From JADFOJ01 sp041580235 (GTDB taxonomy: Bacteria; Planctomycetota; Phycisphaerae; Phycisphaerales; SM1A02), in NCBI GenBank assembly GCA_041580235.1, contig JBFGEG010000003.1, positions 4,984 to 68,983 of the forward strand: a DNA stretch of 64,000 nt, given 5' to 3'. The notes under the pieces were generated by a model. That model was not told where the DNA came from. It saw nothing but the letters and a program-made list of their open reading frames with translations, and made no database searches. Below, one piece after another: positions 25,049 through 33,097 of this stretch (position 1 is the first letter of the stretch; each line of letters starts with the position of its first letter). The translations under genes and the position numbers were made by a program.

Positions 25049-28000
25049 TCAAGAGAGCAGGCCCTGGGTCAGGGAGAGGTTGTTGATCAGCGACAGCAGG
25101 GCGTTCTGCTGGCTCTGGAGCTGAGCGAGGGCCGTCTCCATCGCCGCGAACTCCCGCTGGAGCTGCTCGCGACGGCGGTCGAGGCGATCGTCGAAGTCGT
25201 CGATCCGGTCCTCGGTGAGATCGATCTGGTCCTGGATGCCCTTGTCGGCCAGGGTGACGGTGCCGTCGATCGAGTTGGTCAGGCCGTCGAGCAGCTGATC
25301 GAAGAGGTCGGCAAAGCCGAGCTCCGAGAAGGACTGCTCGTTGCTCGTGATGGTGACGCCGGGCGAGAGCTGCTGGGTGGTGGTGGTCGTGCCCGAAAAG
25401 GCGGTGAAGAGGTTCTCGACGGCCTCGGCGTCCTCCTCGTAGGCGTCCTCGAACTTCGCGCGGTCGAAGGTGAGAGTACCCTCGGCCCCGACGCGGATCC
25501 CCACCTGGCTCAGGTACTGGAACTGGGTGTCGACGCCGACCGCCTTCTGCTGGATGGTGCGGAACAGGGCTCCGCGCACCTGAGCGGTGGTGGGGTTGCC
25601 CAGCAGGGGTCCCCGCTCCTCGGTGTCGACGTTGTAGAAATCGTACTGGTCGATTCGCCCGACGGCGTCGTTGAAGGCAGCCACGAACTCCGCGACGTCG
25701 TCCTCGATGGTCTGGGTGTCGCGGGTGATCGTGAGCGTGACGGGCTCGTCGTCGGCCGAGAGCAGGTCGATCGAGACGCCGGGCAGGACGTCGTCGAGCG
25801 TGTTGGTGCTTCGCTTGATCAGGGTGGCCTCGGCGGGGTCGTCGGAGCCGAAGAAGACCTTGCTGTCGACGGCCTTGGAGAGCGTCGTGATGCCGAGGCT
25901 GTCATCGCCGTCGTCGATGACGAGGTCGCCGTCCGTGCCCCCGATCTCCGACGAGAACACGACCTTGTAGGGAACCGCCCCTACGCCGGTGTTCAGGATC
26001 GAGGCGGACACCGGGATGCCTGCATCGTTGACCTTCTGCACGACCTCGCTGAGGGTGTCGCTGTTGTTGAACGTGACCTGCTTCTCGTACGATCCGTCGA
26101 TCGATCCGCCGTCGGTCGTCGCCTGTCCCTCGAGGTTCAGGTCCCGGGCGGTGGAGCCGCTGATCGACTCGACCTTGATGAGCCCGGTGGGAACCGGCGA
26201 CAGCGTGTTCTCCAGGAGAATCCCGTCGCCGGTGTCGTTGACGCGGGCGGTGACGTCCACGCTGTTGGCGCCGGCGATGGCGTTGATCTCGTCGATGATG
26301 TCAAAGACCGTCGTCGAGTCGGAGCCGATGTTGACCGTCGCCTGCTCGCCCTCCCCGTCGGTGATCCGGAACGACCCGGAGCCGATGCCACGGCCGTAGT
26401 TGAGCTCGGTCAGGCTCGTCCCCTCCGCGACGTAGCGCAGCTCCAGATCGGTGCCCCGCTGGCGGCTGGCGGCGATGCCTCCGGGACCCGTGTCGATGCC
26501 CAGCTCGGCCGCGGCCGTGTCCGTGACGATCAGGTTGCCGCTGCCGCCGGACGTGTCGACGATGGTCAGGCCGTTGCCGGCGCTGTTGGCGATCGCGGTG
26601 ATCTCGATGGAGCCTGAGGCGTTGATCTGGTCGATGATGTCCGACAGCGAGCCGTCCTCGTCGAGGGTGAAGGAGTCGCTGCCGCCCTGCCGGTCGGTGA
26701 TGTCGAGCGCGGTGTTGCCGCTGAGTCCGTTGCCGCCGTTGAGGCTCCGCACGAGGACGGAGTTCAGCCCGGCGATGAGGCGGTTGCCGTCGATGATGCC
26801 CCCGGAGGCAACCACGCCTTCCAGGCCCAAATCGCGGGCGGCGTAGGCATTGGTGGGGCTGGCGGTGACGGTAAAGCTCGCCATCGGGCCGCCCCCCACG
26901 ATGTCCTCGAGCTGAATGCTCACGCCGTCGGGCGCGATCGAGGCGACGACGTGCCCGCCGTTGATGACCTGAAAGGTGTCCTCGGCGTTGTTGATCCGGT
27001 CGATGACCTCCTGGATGGTTACGGCCGCGGGCGTGTGATCGGCGTTGGGAATGATGTCGCCGTCGAAGGACGCGGCGGGGACGCCGGTCGTCTCCAGGAT
27101 CCCCAGGTCGTCGGCGGTCTGGGTGTCGAGGGGGCCCGCGCCCAGGACCTTGAGCAGCCCCGACCCGCCGGTGTTGTCGGTGACGGTGAGCTTGTCGCCG
27201 TCGGCGTGGATGGAGATCGTGATGTCGCCATCGCTCTGGTCGTTCACGCGGTCCATGAGATCCTGGACCGTGTTGATCCCGGTGAGGTCCACGAGATGCT
27301 CGATGCCGTCGCGGTCGACGAACTTGATGTCCTCCGTGGAGTCGCTGTTGGTCGTGACCCCCAGGCCGTTGTTGAGGTCCTCGATCAGGGTGCTTGTGGT
27401 GATCGGGTTGTCCACGCGCCCGAGATCGATGTCGAATTCCCGGCCGTTGCGGGTGGTGATCTTGAAGTCGTAGCTGCCGCTTCGGATGAAGACGCCGGTG
27501 TCATCGTTGAGCGACGCAAGCGGAGAGAAGCCGCCGAGGGTGCGGATATCCGTGCCGGTGATCGTGCCGCCGACGTCCGTGCCGGCGATACCCAGCTCGG
27601 TGGCCGTCGTGTAGCCGCTGGCATTGGCGATGGTGAGGGCGTCGCCGGTGTTCTCCGTGACCACGAGGTGGTCGCCCTCGGTGGTCGCCGTGACGTCGGC
27701 ACCGGAGTTGTTGATGGCGTTGATGACCTCGCCGATGGTCGTGGCCGCGCTCAGGTCCACCGTGGTCGACGCCGCACCGTCGGTGATCGTGATCTTGCCG
27801 CGGGCGACGCCGATGCCGCCCCGGAGGTCGGCCAGCTCGGTGTCCGTGGTCACGAACCCCTTGCCGAGCTCGAAGCTGAGGCTGCTCAGGTTGAGCGGCG
27901 TCGTGTCCGTGTTCGTGAAACCCTTGGAGAGCTTCTGGCTGGTGGAGACGAGCTGCTTGACCAGGAACGAGTATGACCCCGGCTGCGCGGCACCGGTGGC

Positions 28001-28261
28001 GGCCGCCGTGAGGACGCTCGCCTTGCTGCTGGTGGCCAGCGCCGCGTCGAAGGTGTTGTCGATCCGAAGACCTTTGGACGAGGTCTTGAGATTCAGCAGG
28101 CGTGCGTTGATGTCCAGCAGCGCCGTCTGCTGTGACTGCAGGCTGGCCAGACGCAGCTGCAGGTTGACCTTGCCCCGGCCCTCCAGCGCGATGAGCTGAT
28201 CGATCAGCGTGGCGGTGTCGATTCCGCTGATCAGCCCGATGCCGGTCGTCAAGCTGCCCAT
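25049..28261 (-). CDS. fliD: flagellar filament cap protein FliD, very long
   Basis: The N terminus, GIGLISGIDTATLIDQLI, and the C-terminal coiled coil (LTEDRIDDFDDRLDRRREQLQREFAAMETALAQL, written here in two halves of the helix) are FliD hallmarks. The length of 1070 residues is about twice the usual 450-650. The extra mass is a string of similar modules with DLGI/ELGI turns and I-DGN-G repeats, like flagellin hook-IN segments, about residues 130-700. FliD caps the filament tip and directs flagellin folding. The order is small gene, fliD, fliS. Confidence 0.95.
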   Translation of the reverse strand: MGSLTTGIGLISGIDTATLIDQLIALEGRGKVNLQLRLASLQSQQTALLDINARLLNLKTSSKGLRIDNTFDAALATSSKASVLTAAATGAAQPGSYSFLVKQLVSTSQKLSKGFTNTDTTPLNLSSLSFELGKGFVTTDTELADLRGGIGVARGKITITDGAASTTVDLSAATTIGEVINAINNSGADVTATTEGDHLVVTENTGDALTIANASGYTTATELGIAGTDVGGTITGTDIRTLGGFSPLASLNDDTGVFIRSGSYDFKITTRNGREFDIDLGRVDNPITTSTLIEDLNNGLGVTTNSDSTEDIKFVDRDGIEHLVDLTGINTVQDLMDRVNDQSDGDITISIHADGDKLTVTDNTGGSGLLKVLGAGPLDTQTADDLGILETTGVPAASFDGDIIPNADHTPAAVTIQEVIDRINNAEDTFQVINGGHVVASIAPDGVSIQLEDIVGGGPMASFTVTASPTNAYAARDLGLEGVVASGGIIDGNRLIAGLNSVLVRSLNGGNGLSGNTALDITDRQGGSDSFTLDEDGSLSDIIDQINASGSIEITAIANSAGNGLTIVDTSGGSGNLIVTDTAAAELGIDTGPGGIAASRQRGTDLELRYVAEGTSLTELNYGRGIGSGSFRITDGEGEQATVNIGSDSTTVFDIIDEINAIAGANSVDVTARVNDTGDGILLENTLSPVPTGLIKVESISGSTARDLNLEGQATTDGGSIDGSYEKQVTFNNSDTLSEVVQKVNDAGIPVSASILNTGVGAVPYKVVFSSEIGGTDGDLVIDDGDDSLGITTLSKAVDSKVFFGSDDPAEATLIKRSTNTLDDVLPGVSIDLLSADDEPVTLTITRDTQTIEDDVAEFVAAFNDAVGRIDQYDFYNVDTEERGPLLGNPTTAQVRGALFRTIQQKAVGVDTQFQYLSQVGIRVGAEGTLTFDRAKFEDAYEEDAEAVENLFTAFSGTTTTTQQLSPGVTITSNEQSFSELGFADLFDQLLDGLTNSIDGTVTLADKGIQDQIDLTEDRIDDFDDRLDRRREQLQREFAAMETALAQLQSQQNALLSLINNLSLTQGLLS

Positions 28262-28276
28262 GGTGCGTGTGGGTCC

Positions 28277-28486
28277 TCAGGCGGCCTCGGGCCACCGCGC
28301 CTCGTCGTCGGTCACCCAACCCGGCCGGTCGAGCCCCGTCTTGCGGAGGACGAGCAGGTCGCACACCCAGGCGGACAGCGTCCGCTGGAAGAGCTCTCGC
28401 GCCTCGGCGACGATGCGATCAGCCTCGGCCGGCGTGGGCCACTGCGAAATCGGCAGGCTGCGCGCAGACTCATTCATGTTGGGCAT
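28277..28486 (-). CDS. 69-residue protein preceding fliD
   Basis: The start at 28486 has GGGAG 4-5 nt upstream. The product is a short, mainly helical protein (EADRIVAEARELFQRTLSAWV is the central helix) ending in an acidic, Trp-containing tail. It is encoded 15 nt before fliD on the same strand. A chaperone or cap-export role, as for FliT, is possible from position alone; I see no recognisable FliT motif. Confidence 0.6.
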   Translation of the reverse strand: MPNMNESARSLPISQWPTPAEADRIVAEARELFQRTLSAWVCDLLVLRKTGLDRPGWVTDDEARWPEAA

Positions 28487-28702
28487 CAGACTCCCAGCAA
28501 AGCTCGAACCAGCTCGGTCACGATTGGCAGGGGGCCGTGGGACCTGATCTGAGGGCACACCAAAGGTTGATCGGCGGGTGCCCCCGATCACTTTGCACGG
28601 AGCTTGCGCGTCGAAGCGCAAAGTGGTTATCGGCCGCGCAAAAAGCAGCATGGACGGACAAGCCGCACATGGCATCCGGAGCCCCCACTTGATTCGGGCA
28701 AT

Positions 28703-29212
28703 CTATTTGCGGACGGTGTACTTCCCACGCGAGACCTTCCTGAAGGTCTTGCGATTGCCGATCAGTGTCTGATTCACGATCGTGCGGAAGTTCTCACTGC
28801 TCGTGCGATAGCCCGCCCGCCGGACGGCCCCCGCCGCTTCGGAGACCGACAGCGTCCGGTTGTTCAAAACGCGTCGCAACGCATCGACGAGGATCACCGT
28901 GTTCTTCGGGCGTTTGCGGTCGCGACCATGCGACGGGCTCGAGGTCGCGACGGTGACGGTCGCCGCGGCCTGGTCGGCGATCTCCACCTCGAGCGTTTCC
29001 AGCTGCTCCAGAAGACGGCGCCGCTGGCGGTGCAGCGTCTCCAGACGTCGCTCGCGCCGTTTGATCTCGGCCTCGAGCTGGGACAACGGAACGCCGTGGA
29101 GACGGTTGCGGCTGGCGGTCTTGTCCGCCGTCCTCTTGTTCTTCTTCGTCTTCTTCGTCTTCTTCGTGTGCGCGGACACGGACCGCCGGGCGCTCACTTT
29201 CGTCGTTGGCAT
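28703..29212 (-). CDS. Lys-rich coiled-coil protein with C-terminal winged-helix-like domain
   Basis: The 169-residue product has three parts: a histone-like basic stretch (KKTKKTKKNKR, near residues 16-30), a coiled coil (about residues 45-85, QLEAEIKRRERRLETLH) and a C-terminal domain (about 105-169) of TVILVDALRRVLNNRTLSVSEAA...FRKVSRGKYTVRK. The latter resembles a HARE-type winged helix found in chromatin and restriction proteins. It probably binds DNA. AAGGGG lies 10 nt before the ATG. Confidence 0.7.
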   Translation of the reverse strand: MPTTKVSARRSVSAHTKKTKKTKKNKRTADKTASRNRLHGVPLSQLEAEIKRRERRLETLHRQRRRLLEQLETLEVEIADQAAATVTVATSSPSHGRDRKRPKNTVILVDALRRVLNNRTLSVSEAAGAVRRAGYRTSSENFRTIVNQTLIGNRKTFRKVSRGKYTVRK

Positions 29213-29434
29213 TGAGTTGCATCCCCTTGCGAGCAAGAACAGCCCAGCCGCGTCGCCAAACGCGGGCGAGATGGTAAGGCGACACGTCCGTGGCGCCCAG
29301 CGCGGATGCCTTCGGCGTCCGAAGACAGTCCGATTCAGCCATGTACCGAATTGTGAATGAGATTCATCGACAATTGCGCGTACGCACGCGGCTGCCGGCC
29401 GTCACCGTCGCCAGGAGTCGGCGCTGCGCCGGGA

Positions 29435-30397
29435 TCACAGCGTGTCGGTGTCGAAGCCCAGACGCTGCATCAGACCCTCGAACTGATCGTGCGTGTAGAA
29501 ATCAATGACGAGGCGACCCGCCCCCTTCTGCTTGCCCGGCTGGACCTGGATCTTTGTGCCGAGGTGCTCTCCGAGGCGTCGCTCGAGATCGAGGCGATGG
29601 GCGGGTGCCGCGGACGTCGCGGTGCGGGTGCGGGTGCGTCGAGGACCCAGCAGCGACTTCACGCGGCTCTTGAGCGTGCGGACGGACCAGTCCTGCCGGA
29701 TGGCCATCTGCGCTGTCTGCTGCCGCAGATCAATGTTAGTAAGTGCTAACAATTCGCGAGCGTGCGCGTGAGTGAGCTGCCCGGATCGCACCGCGTTACG
29801 GCAGACGTCGTCGAGATCGTGCAGACGCAGAAAGGTGGTGATCGTCGAACGGTCGAGCCCGACCTGGTCCGCGACCTGCTGATGGGTCAGCCCGAACTCG
29901 TCGGTCAGACGACGGAAGGCATCGGCCCGCTCAAGCGGGTTGAGGTCCTCGCGCTGGATGTTCTCGATCAGTGCCCACTCGGCCGCGGCCTGGTCATCGA
30001 GCTCGCGAATCACGGCCGGGATTCGGGCGAGCCCGATTCTCTGCGCCGCCCGCCATCGGCGCTCCCCGACGATCAGCTGGAACCCCCCCGTCGCGTCGGG
30101 CCGGACGACCAACGGCTGCATGAGGCCGGCCGTGCGGATCGAAGCGGCGAGGGCTTCGAGGGACTGCTCGTCGAAGTGCTGTCGGGGCTGTTTCGGATTG
30201 GCCCTGATCTGCTCGGTGCCGATCAGGCGAATCTCGCCCTCGTCCGGTGGGGGGAGGTGTGCATCCGTCGATGGCGGGGGTGACGGGCCTGGGGAAGCGG
30301 CCGTCTCGATCGGAACCGCCGTGGACATCAGGCTCGTCAGCCCACGGCCAAGCCGCCGGCGGCCCGGAGGGCTCTTGGACGCATCCTTGCGTGGCAT
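29435..30397 (-). CDS. parB: chromosome-partitioning protein ParB
   Basis: The 320-residue product begins with a basic segment and LGRGLTSLM, the ParA-interacting motif. The CTP-binding ParB domain contains IRANPKQPRQHFDEQSLEAL and the GERRWRAAQR box; a helix-turn-helix (GLTHQQVADQVGLDRSTI) and a dimerisation domain follow. GGAG lies 9 nt before the ATG. No parA is adjacent; a ParA homologue is at 55974. An AT-rich inverted repeat sits inside the gene at 29734-29751. Confidence 0.97.
   Translation of the reverse strand: MPRKDASKSPPGRRRLGRGLTSLMSTAVPIETAASPGPSPPPSTDAHLPPPDEGEIRLIGTEQIRANPKQPRQHFDEQSLEALAASIRTAGLMQPLVVRPDATGGFQLIVGERRWRAAQRIGLARIPAVIRELDDQAAAEWALIENIQREDLNPLERADAFRRLTDEFGLTHQQVADQVGLDRSTITTFLRLHDLDDVCRNAVRSGQLTHAHARELLALTNIDLRQQTAQMAIRQDWSVRTLKSRVKSLLGPRRTRTRTATSAAPAHRLDLERRLGEHLGTKIQVQPGKQKGAGRLVIDFYTHDQFEGLMQRLGFDTDTL
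29734..29751. promoter_or_regulatory. AT-rich inverted repeat inside parB, candidate ParB or regulatory site
   Basis: On the minus strand the sequence is TGTTAGCACTTACTAACA, an inverted repeat with TGTTAG/CTAACA arms. It is encoded by GAA-TTG-TTA-GCA-CTT-ACT-AAC-ATT-GAT, codons unlike the GC-ending codons around it. The outer TGTT...AACA resembles parS. Confidence 0.4.
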
Positions 30398-30706
30398 GGT
30401 TGGCTCTCCTTCAAGACGCCACTCGCCATGTGGCGCGAATCACCAAGAGGTGCCCCATCGTACCGCCAAACACGTCGACGCGTGAAGCCAGCCCCGCCAG
30501 GGCCTCTGGAAGCTCAGCTCGGCGACGATGTTATCGGACGTAGGCGGGCGGGGACGTGCGCATGCGGACCCTGCGGGTGTGGCTGGATGGGGTGCCTTTC
30601 GGAAGGGCGCCGGAGCGAACATTGCAGGCCCTGGCGGGGGCCTTGAGTCGCCCTGGTTCCTGGTCGATACGCCCTGCGACCAGGGATGAAGGGGGGCGCG
30701 AGGGCC
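30398..30706. other. 309-nt intergenic region between divergent parB and histidine kinase
   Basis: The region must hold the promoters for parB (minus) and for the kinase (plus). I see no repeat copy, no RNA gene and no convincing -35/-10 pair; the open frames crossing it have no start signals and non-coding composition. Confidence 0.4.
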
Positions 30707-31516
30707 ATGGCCAAGGTTGCCGCAGCATCAGCGGAGCAGGATGTCGTTGCTCGCCTTCAACGGGCGGAGAACGAGCTGGAATCGCTGCGGAGAGAGCTCG
30801 ATCACACCCATCAGCTGGCCACCCTCGGCACCCTCACGGCCGGCATCGCCCATGAGATCAACAACATCCTGACCCCGGTCCTGGCCTACGCCCAACTGGC
30901 CCGGTCCAATCCCCACGACACAAACCTGCGGGCCAAGGCCCTGGAGCGGGCCATCGCCGGTGTCGAATCGGCGGCACGAATCACCGAGGCCGTGCTGGGC
31001 TTCGCCCGGACCGACCTGGGCGACGATCACGCCAACATCCTCGAGGTGATCGAGGCTTCGCTGGCCTGCCTGGCCCGAGACCCGGCGCGGGACGGGATCA
31101 ACGTCCTGGTCCAGGTCGCCCCCGATGCCCTGGTCACCATCCGGCCGCTCGCCCTGCAGCAGGTCCTGCTCAACCTGACGCTCAATGCCCTCAACGCGCT
31201 CAAGGGCAAGCCCGGCGAGCTCAGGATCACGGCCCAGCACACCGACGAGACGACGCGGATCACGGTGGCCGACAGCGGCCCGGGCATCCCCGACGATGTC
31301 GCGGCGACGCTCTTCCAGCCGTTCGTGTCCGGGCACGCCGGCAACGGCAAGACGGCCACGGGTCAGGGTGGATCGGGTCTCGGCCTGGCCATCTGCAAGC
31401 GTCTGATCGAAGACAGCGGGGGCACCATCGCTCTTGACGATCCGGCCGCCGGCCCGGGCGGGGCCTGCTTTACGATCGTCCTGCCGACGTTCTGTCAGGA
31501 TCAGGATCAGTCGTAG
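30707..31516 (+). CDS. soluble sensor histidine kinase without visible partner
   Basis: The 269-residue product begins with a coiled coil (about residues 10-40), then the H box TLTAGIAHEINNILTPV with phospho-acceptor His near residue 50, the N box LLNLTLNALNAL, G1 VADSGPGIPDD and G2 QGGSGLGLAICKRL. There is no membrane segment or PAS domain, so the input must come through a partner or the coiled coil. No response regulator lies nearby. AAGGGGG lies about 11 nt before the ATG at 30707. Confidence 0.9.
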   Translation: MAKVAAASAEQDVVARLQRAENELESLRRELDHTHQLATLGTLTAGIAHEINNILTPVLAYAQLARSNPHDTNLRAKALERAIAGVESAARITEAVLGFARTDLGDDHANILEVIEASLACLARDPARDGINVLVQVAPDALVTIRPLALQQVLLNLTLNALNALKGKPGELRITAQHTDETTRITVADSGPGIPDDVAATLFQPFVSGHAGNGKTATGQGGSGLGLAICKRLIEDSGGTIALDDPAAGPGGACFTIVLPTFCQDQDQS

Positions 31517-31587
31517 AATCAACCACGATCGCGTAAGAACACTTGTTGATTGCGTACGATACGCGTTGTACGGCGATCTGATCCCGA

Positions 31588-32643
31588 TCAGTCGTGAACG
31601 ATCGCGATATTGGCCGGATCGATACACACACTCACCTTCGCCGGAACTCGACGGGCGGCCGAGCCCAACTCGAGCACCTTGAACAGCGTCCCGCCTTCGA
31701 GCTCGAGCTGGTGCTGCACCAGCTCACCCAGATACGTGGTCGCCACGAGACGACCGGTCAGCCGGTTCGTGTCTGCGGTCCCGGCGTCGAGCCGCGCCGA
31801 CTCCGGCCGGATCGAGCAGATCACGCGGTCGCCCGCCGCGCCCGCAGCTGATGTACTGGTCAGCGTGCCGGCGGGTGTCTGCAGCCGCGTCAGGCCGTTT
31901 CGAACCTCGACGATCCGTGCCTCGAGAAAATTCGTCTCGCCGAGAAAGCCGGCCACGAACCGTGAGCAGGGGTTGGCATAGAGATCACGAGGCGTGCCTA
32001 CCTGGGCCACCCGCCCGTTCCGCAGGACCGCGATGGTGTCGGCCATGGAAAGGGCCTCTTTCTGATCGTGGGTCACGTAGACGGTGGTGATCCTCGTCTC
32101 CCGGCAGAGACGCCGGATCTCATGACGCATCTCCTGGCGAAGCACCGCGTCGAGGTTGCTCAGCGGCTCATCGAGCAGCAGAACCTGCGGCTCCACGACG
32201 AGGGCCCGGGCCAGGGCCACCCGCTGCTGCTCGCCGCCGGAGAGCTGGGCCGGCTTGCGTCCGGCCAGCGCTTCCATGTGCACCGCGCGAAGCGCCGCCC
32301 GCGCCCGCTCGGATCGCTCGGCCGATGCCACACGCCGGACCCTCAGTCCGTAGGCGACATTGTCGAGGACGGTCATGTGCGGCCAGAGGGCATAGCTCTG
32401 GAAGACCATCCCCGTGTTGCGCTTGTTGGGGGCCACGGCCGTCACGTCGCGGTCGCCGAAGCGGATGCGGCCGGCGTCGGGCTCCACGAACCCGGCGATG
32501 AGCCGCAGCAGCGTCGTCTTGCCGCAGCCCGAGGGGCCCAGCACGAAGAAGAGCTCCCCGGCCGGGATGGTCAGGGAGACGTCATCGACGGCGGTCGTCT
32601 GGTCGAACCGGCGGGTCAGGCCGTCCAGGACGATGCTGGTCAT
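31588..32643 (-). CDS. ABC transporter ATP-binding protein, PotA/FbpC type
   Basis: The 351-residue product has Walker A LGPSGCGKTT, Q loop MVFQSYALWPHMTV, signature LSGGEQQRVALAR, Walker B LLLDEPLSNLD and an H loop VYVTHDQKEA, then a C-terminal TOBE region. This is the ATPase of spermidine, iron or molybdate importers. No permease or binding protein is adjacent, so the substrate is unknown. The start at 32643 gives a family-typical N terminus; TATCCT lies 9 nt upstream. Confidence 0.93.
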   Translation of the reverse strand: MTSIVLDGLTRRFDQTTAVDDVSLTIPAGELFFVLGPSGCGKTTLLRLIAGFVEPDAGRIRFGDRDVTAVAPNKRNTGMVFQSYALWPHMTVLDNVAYGLRVRRVASAERSERARAALRAVHMEALAGRKPAQLSGGEQQRVALARALVVEPQVLLLDEPLSNLDAVLRQEMRHEIRRLCRETRITTVYVTHDQKEALSMADTIAVLRNGRVAQVGTPRDLYANPCSRFVAGFLGETNFLEARIVEVRNGLTRLQTPAGTLTSTSAAGAAGDRVICSIRPESARLDAGTADTNRLTGRLVATTYLGELVQHQLELEGGTLFKVLELGSAARRVPAKVSVCIDPANIAIVHD

Positions 32644-32652
32644 GCAACGCCA

Positions 32653-32658
32653 AGGATA
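32653..32658 (-). promoter_or_regulatory. -10-like TATCCT, 9 nt before the ABC ATPase ATG
   Basis: TATCCT on the minus strand faces the divergent TATGCT at 32705; the two starts are 75 bp apart. No -35 is clear. Confidence 0.3.
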
Positions 32659-32704
32659 GCCGCCGCACCACGCGGCCGATGGGGCTCGGGCGGGCCCGAC
32701 CCGG

Positions 32705-32710
32705 TATGCT
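32705..32710 (+). promoter_or_regulatory. -10-like TATGCT, 8 nt before the ATG at 32719
   Basis: The hexamer lies at leaderless distance from the DciA-like start codon, and no ribosome site is seen. Confidence 0.35.
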
Positions 32711-32718
32711 GTGAGCCC

Positions 32719-33066
32719 ATGGACGGCGCCGCCAGGCAGATCGAGCAGCTCCGCGAGTGGCGTCAGCGGCGCGAGTGGGACACGGCTCTCGGGCCCTTGA
32801 TCGCCCGCAAGAGATCCGAAGTGAAGCGGGCGGAGAGACGTCTCGGGTCCTTCGTCGATCTGTGGGAGGGCGTCGTCCCCGCCGACCTCGCCGTTCACAC
32901 GCGGGTCACCGGCGTACGCGGCGGCGTCGCGCACGTCACCGTCGATTCGTCGTCGACGGGTTACGAGCTCGATCGGCAGCTCCGCGAGGGTCTCGAGCAG
33001 AAGCTGCGGGCGGCGTTCGGCAAGACGCTCATCCGCGTGCGTCTGAGCGTGGGGGAGCTGGCCTAA
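32719..33066 (+). CDS. DUF721/DciA-like protein, candidate replicative helicase loader
   Basis: The 115-residue product contains the DUF721 pattern: LWEGVVPADLAVHTRVTGV, GVAHVTVDSSSTGYELD, a Leu/Arg helix and GKTLIRVRLSVGEL. In other bacteria this domain (DciA) is the ancestral DnaB helicase operator. The ATG at 32719 is the first plausible start and has a TATGCT 8 nt upstream. The stop codon is followed immediately by a 19-bp palindrome that fronts the next gene. Confidence 0.8.
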   Translation: MDGAARQIEQLREWRQRREWDTALGPLIARKRSEVKRAERRLGSFVDLWEGVVPADLAVHTRVTGVRGGVAHVTVDSSSTGYELDRQLREGLEQKLRAAFGKTLIRVRLSVGELA

Positions 33067-33085
33067 ATATGCTACTGTAGCATAT
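33067..33085. promoter_or_regulatory. perfect 19-bp palindrome, operator of the ABC/PDZ/VCBS cassette
   Basis: ATATGCTACtGTAGCATAT is a perfect 9-1-9 inverted repeat, strikingly AT-rich for this region. It begins right after the DciA-like stop codon and ends 12 nt before the next ATG. TATGCT or TAGCAT inside it could be the -10. It resembles binding sites of small dimeric repressors such as BlaI/MecI or MarR types; no repressor gene is adjacent. Confidence 0.7.
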
Positions 33086-33097
33086 CTGAGAGCGCTC

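Noticed and set aside
24983..26617. A long frame antisense to fliD and fliS
   Set aside because: The sense strand encodes unmistakable FliD and FliS; the antisense product is low-complexity Asp/Val/Gly-rich and matches nothing.
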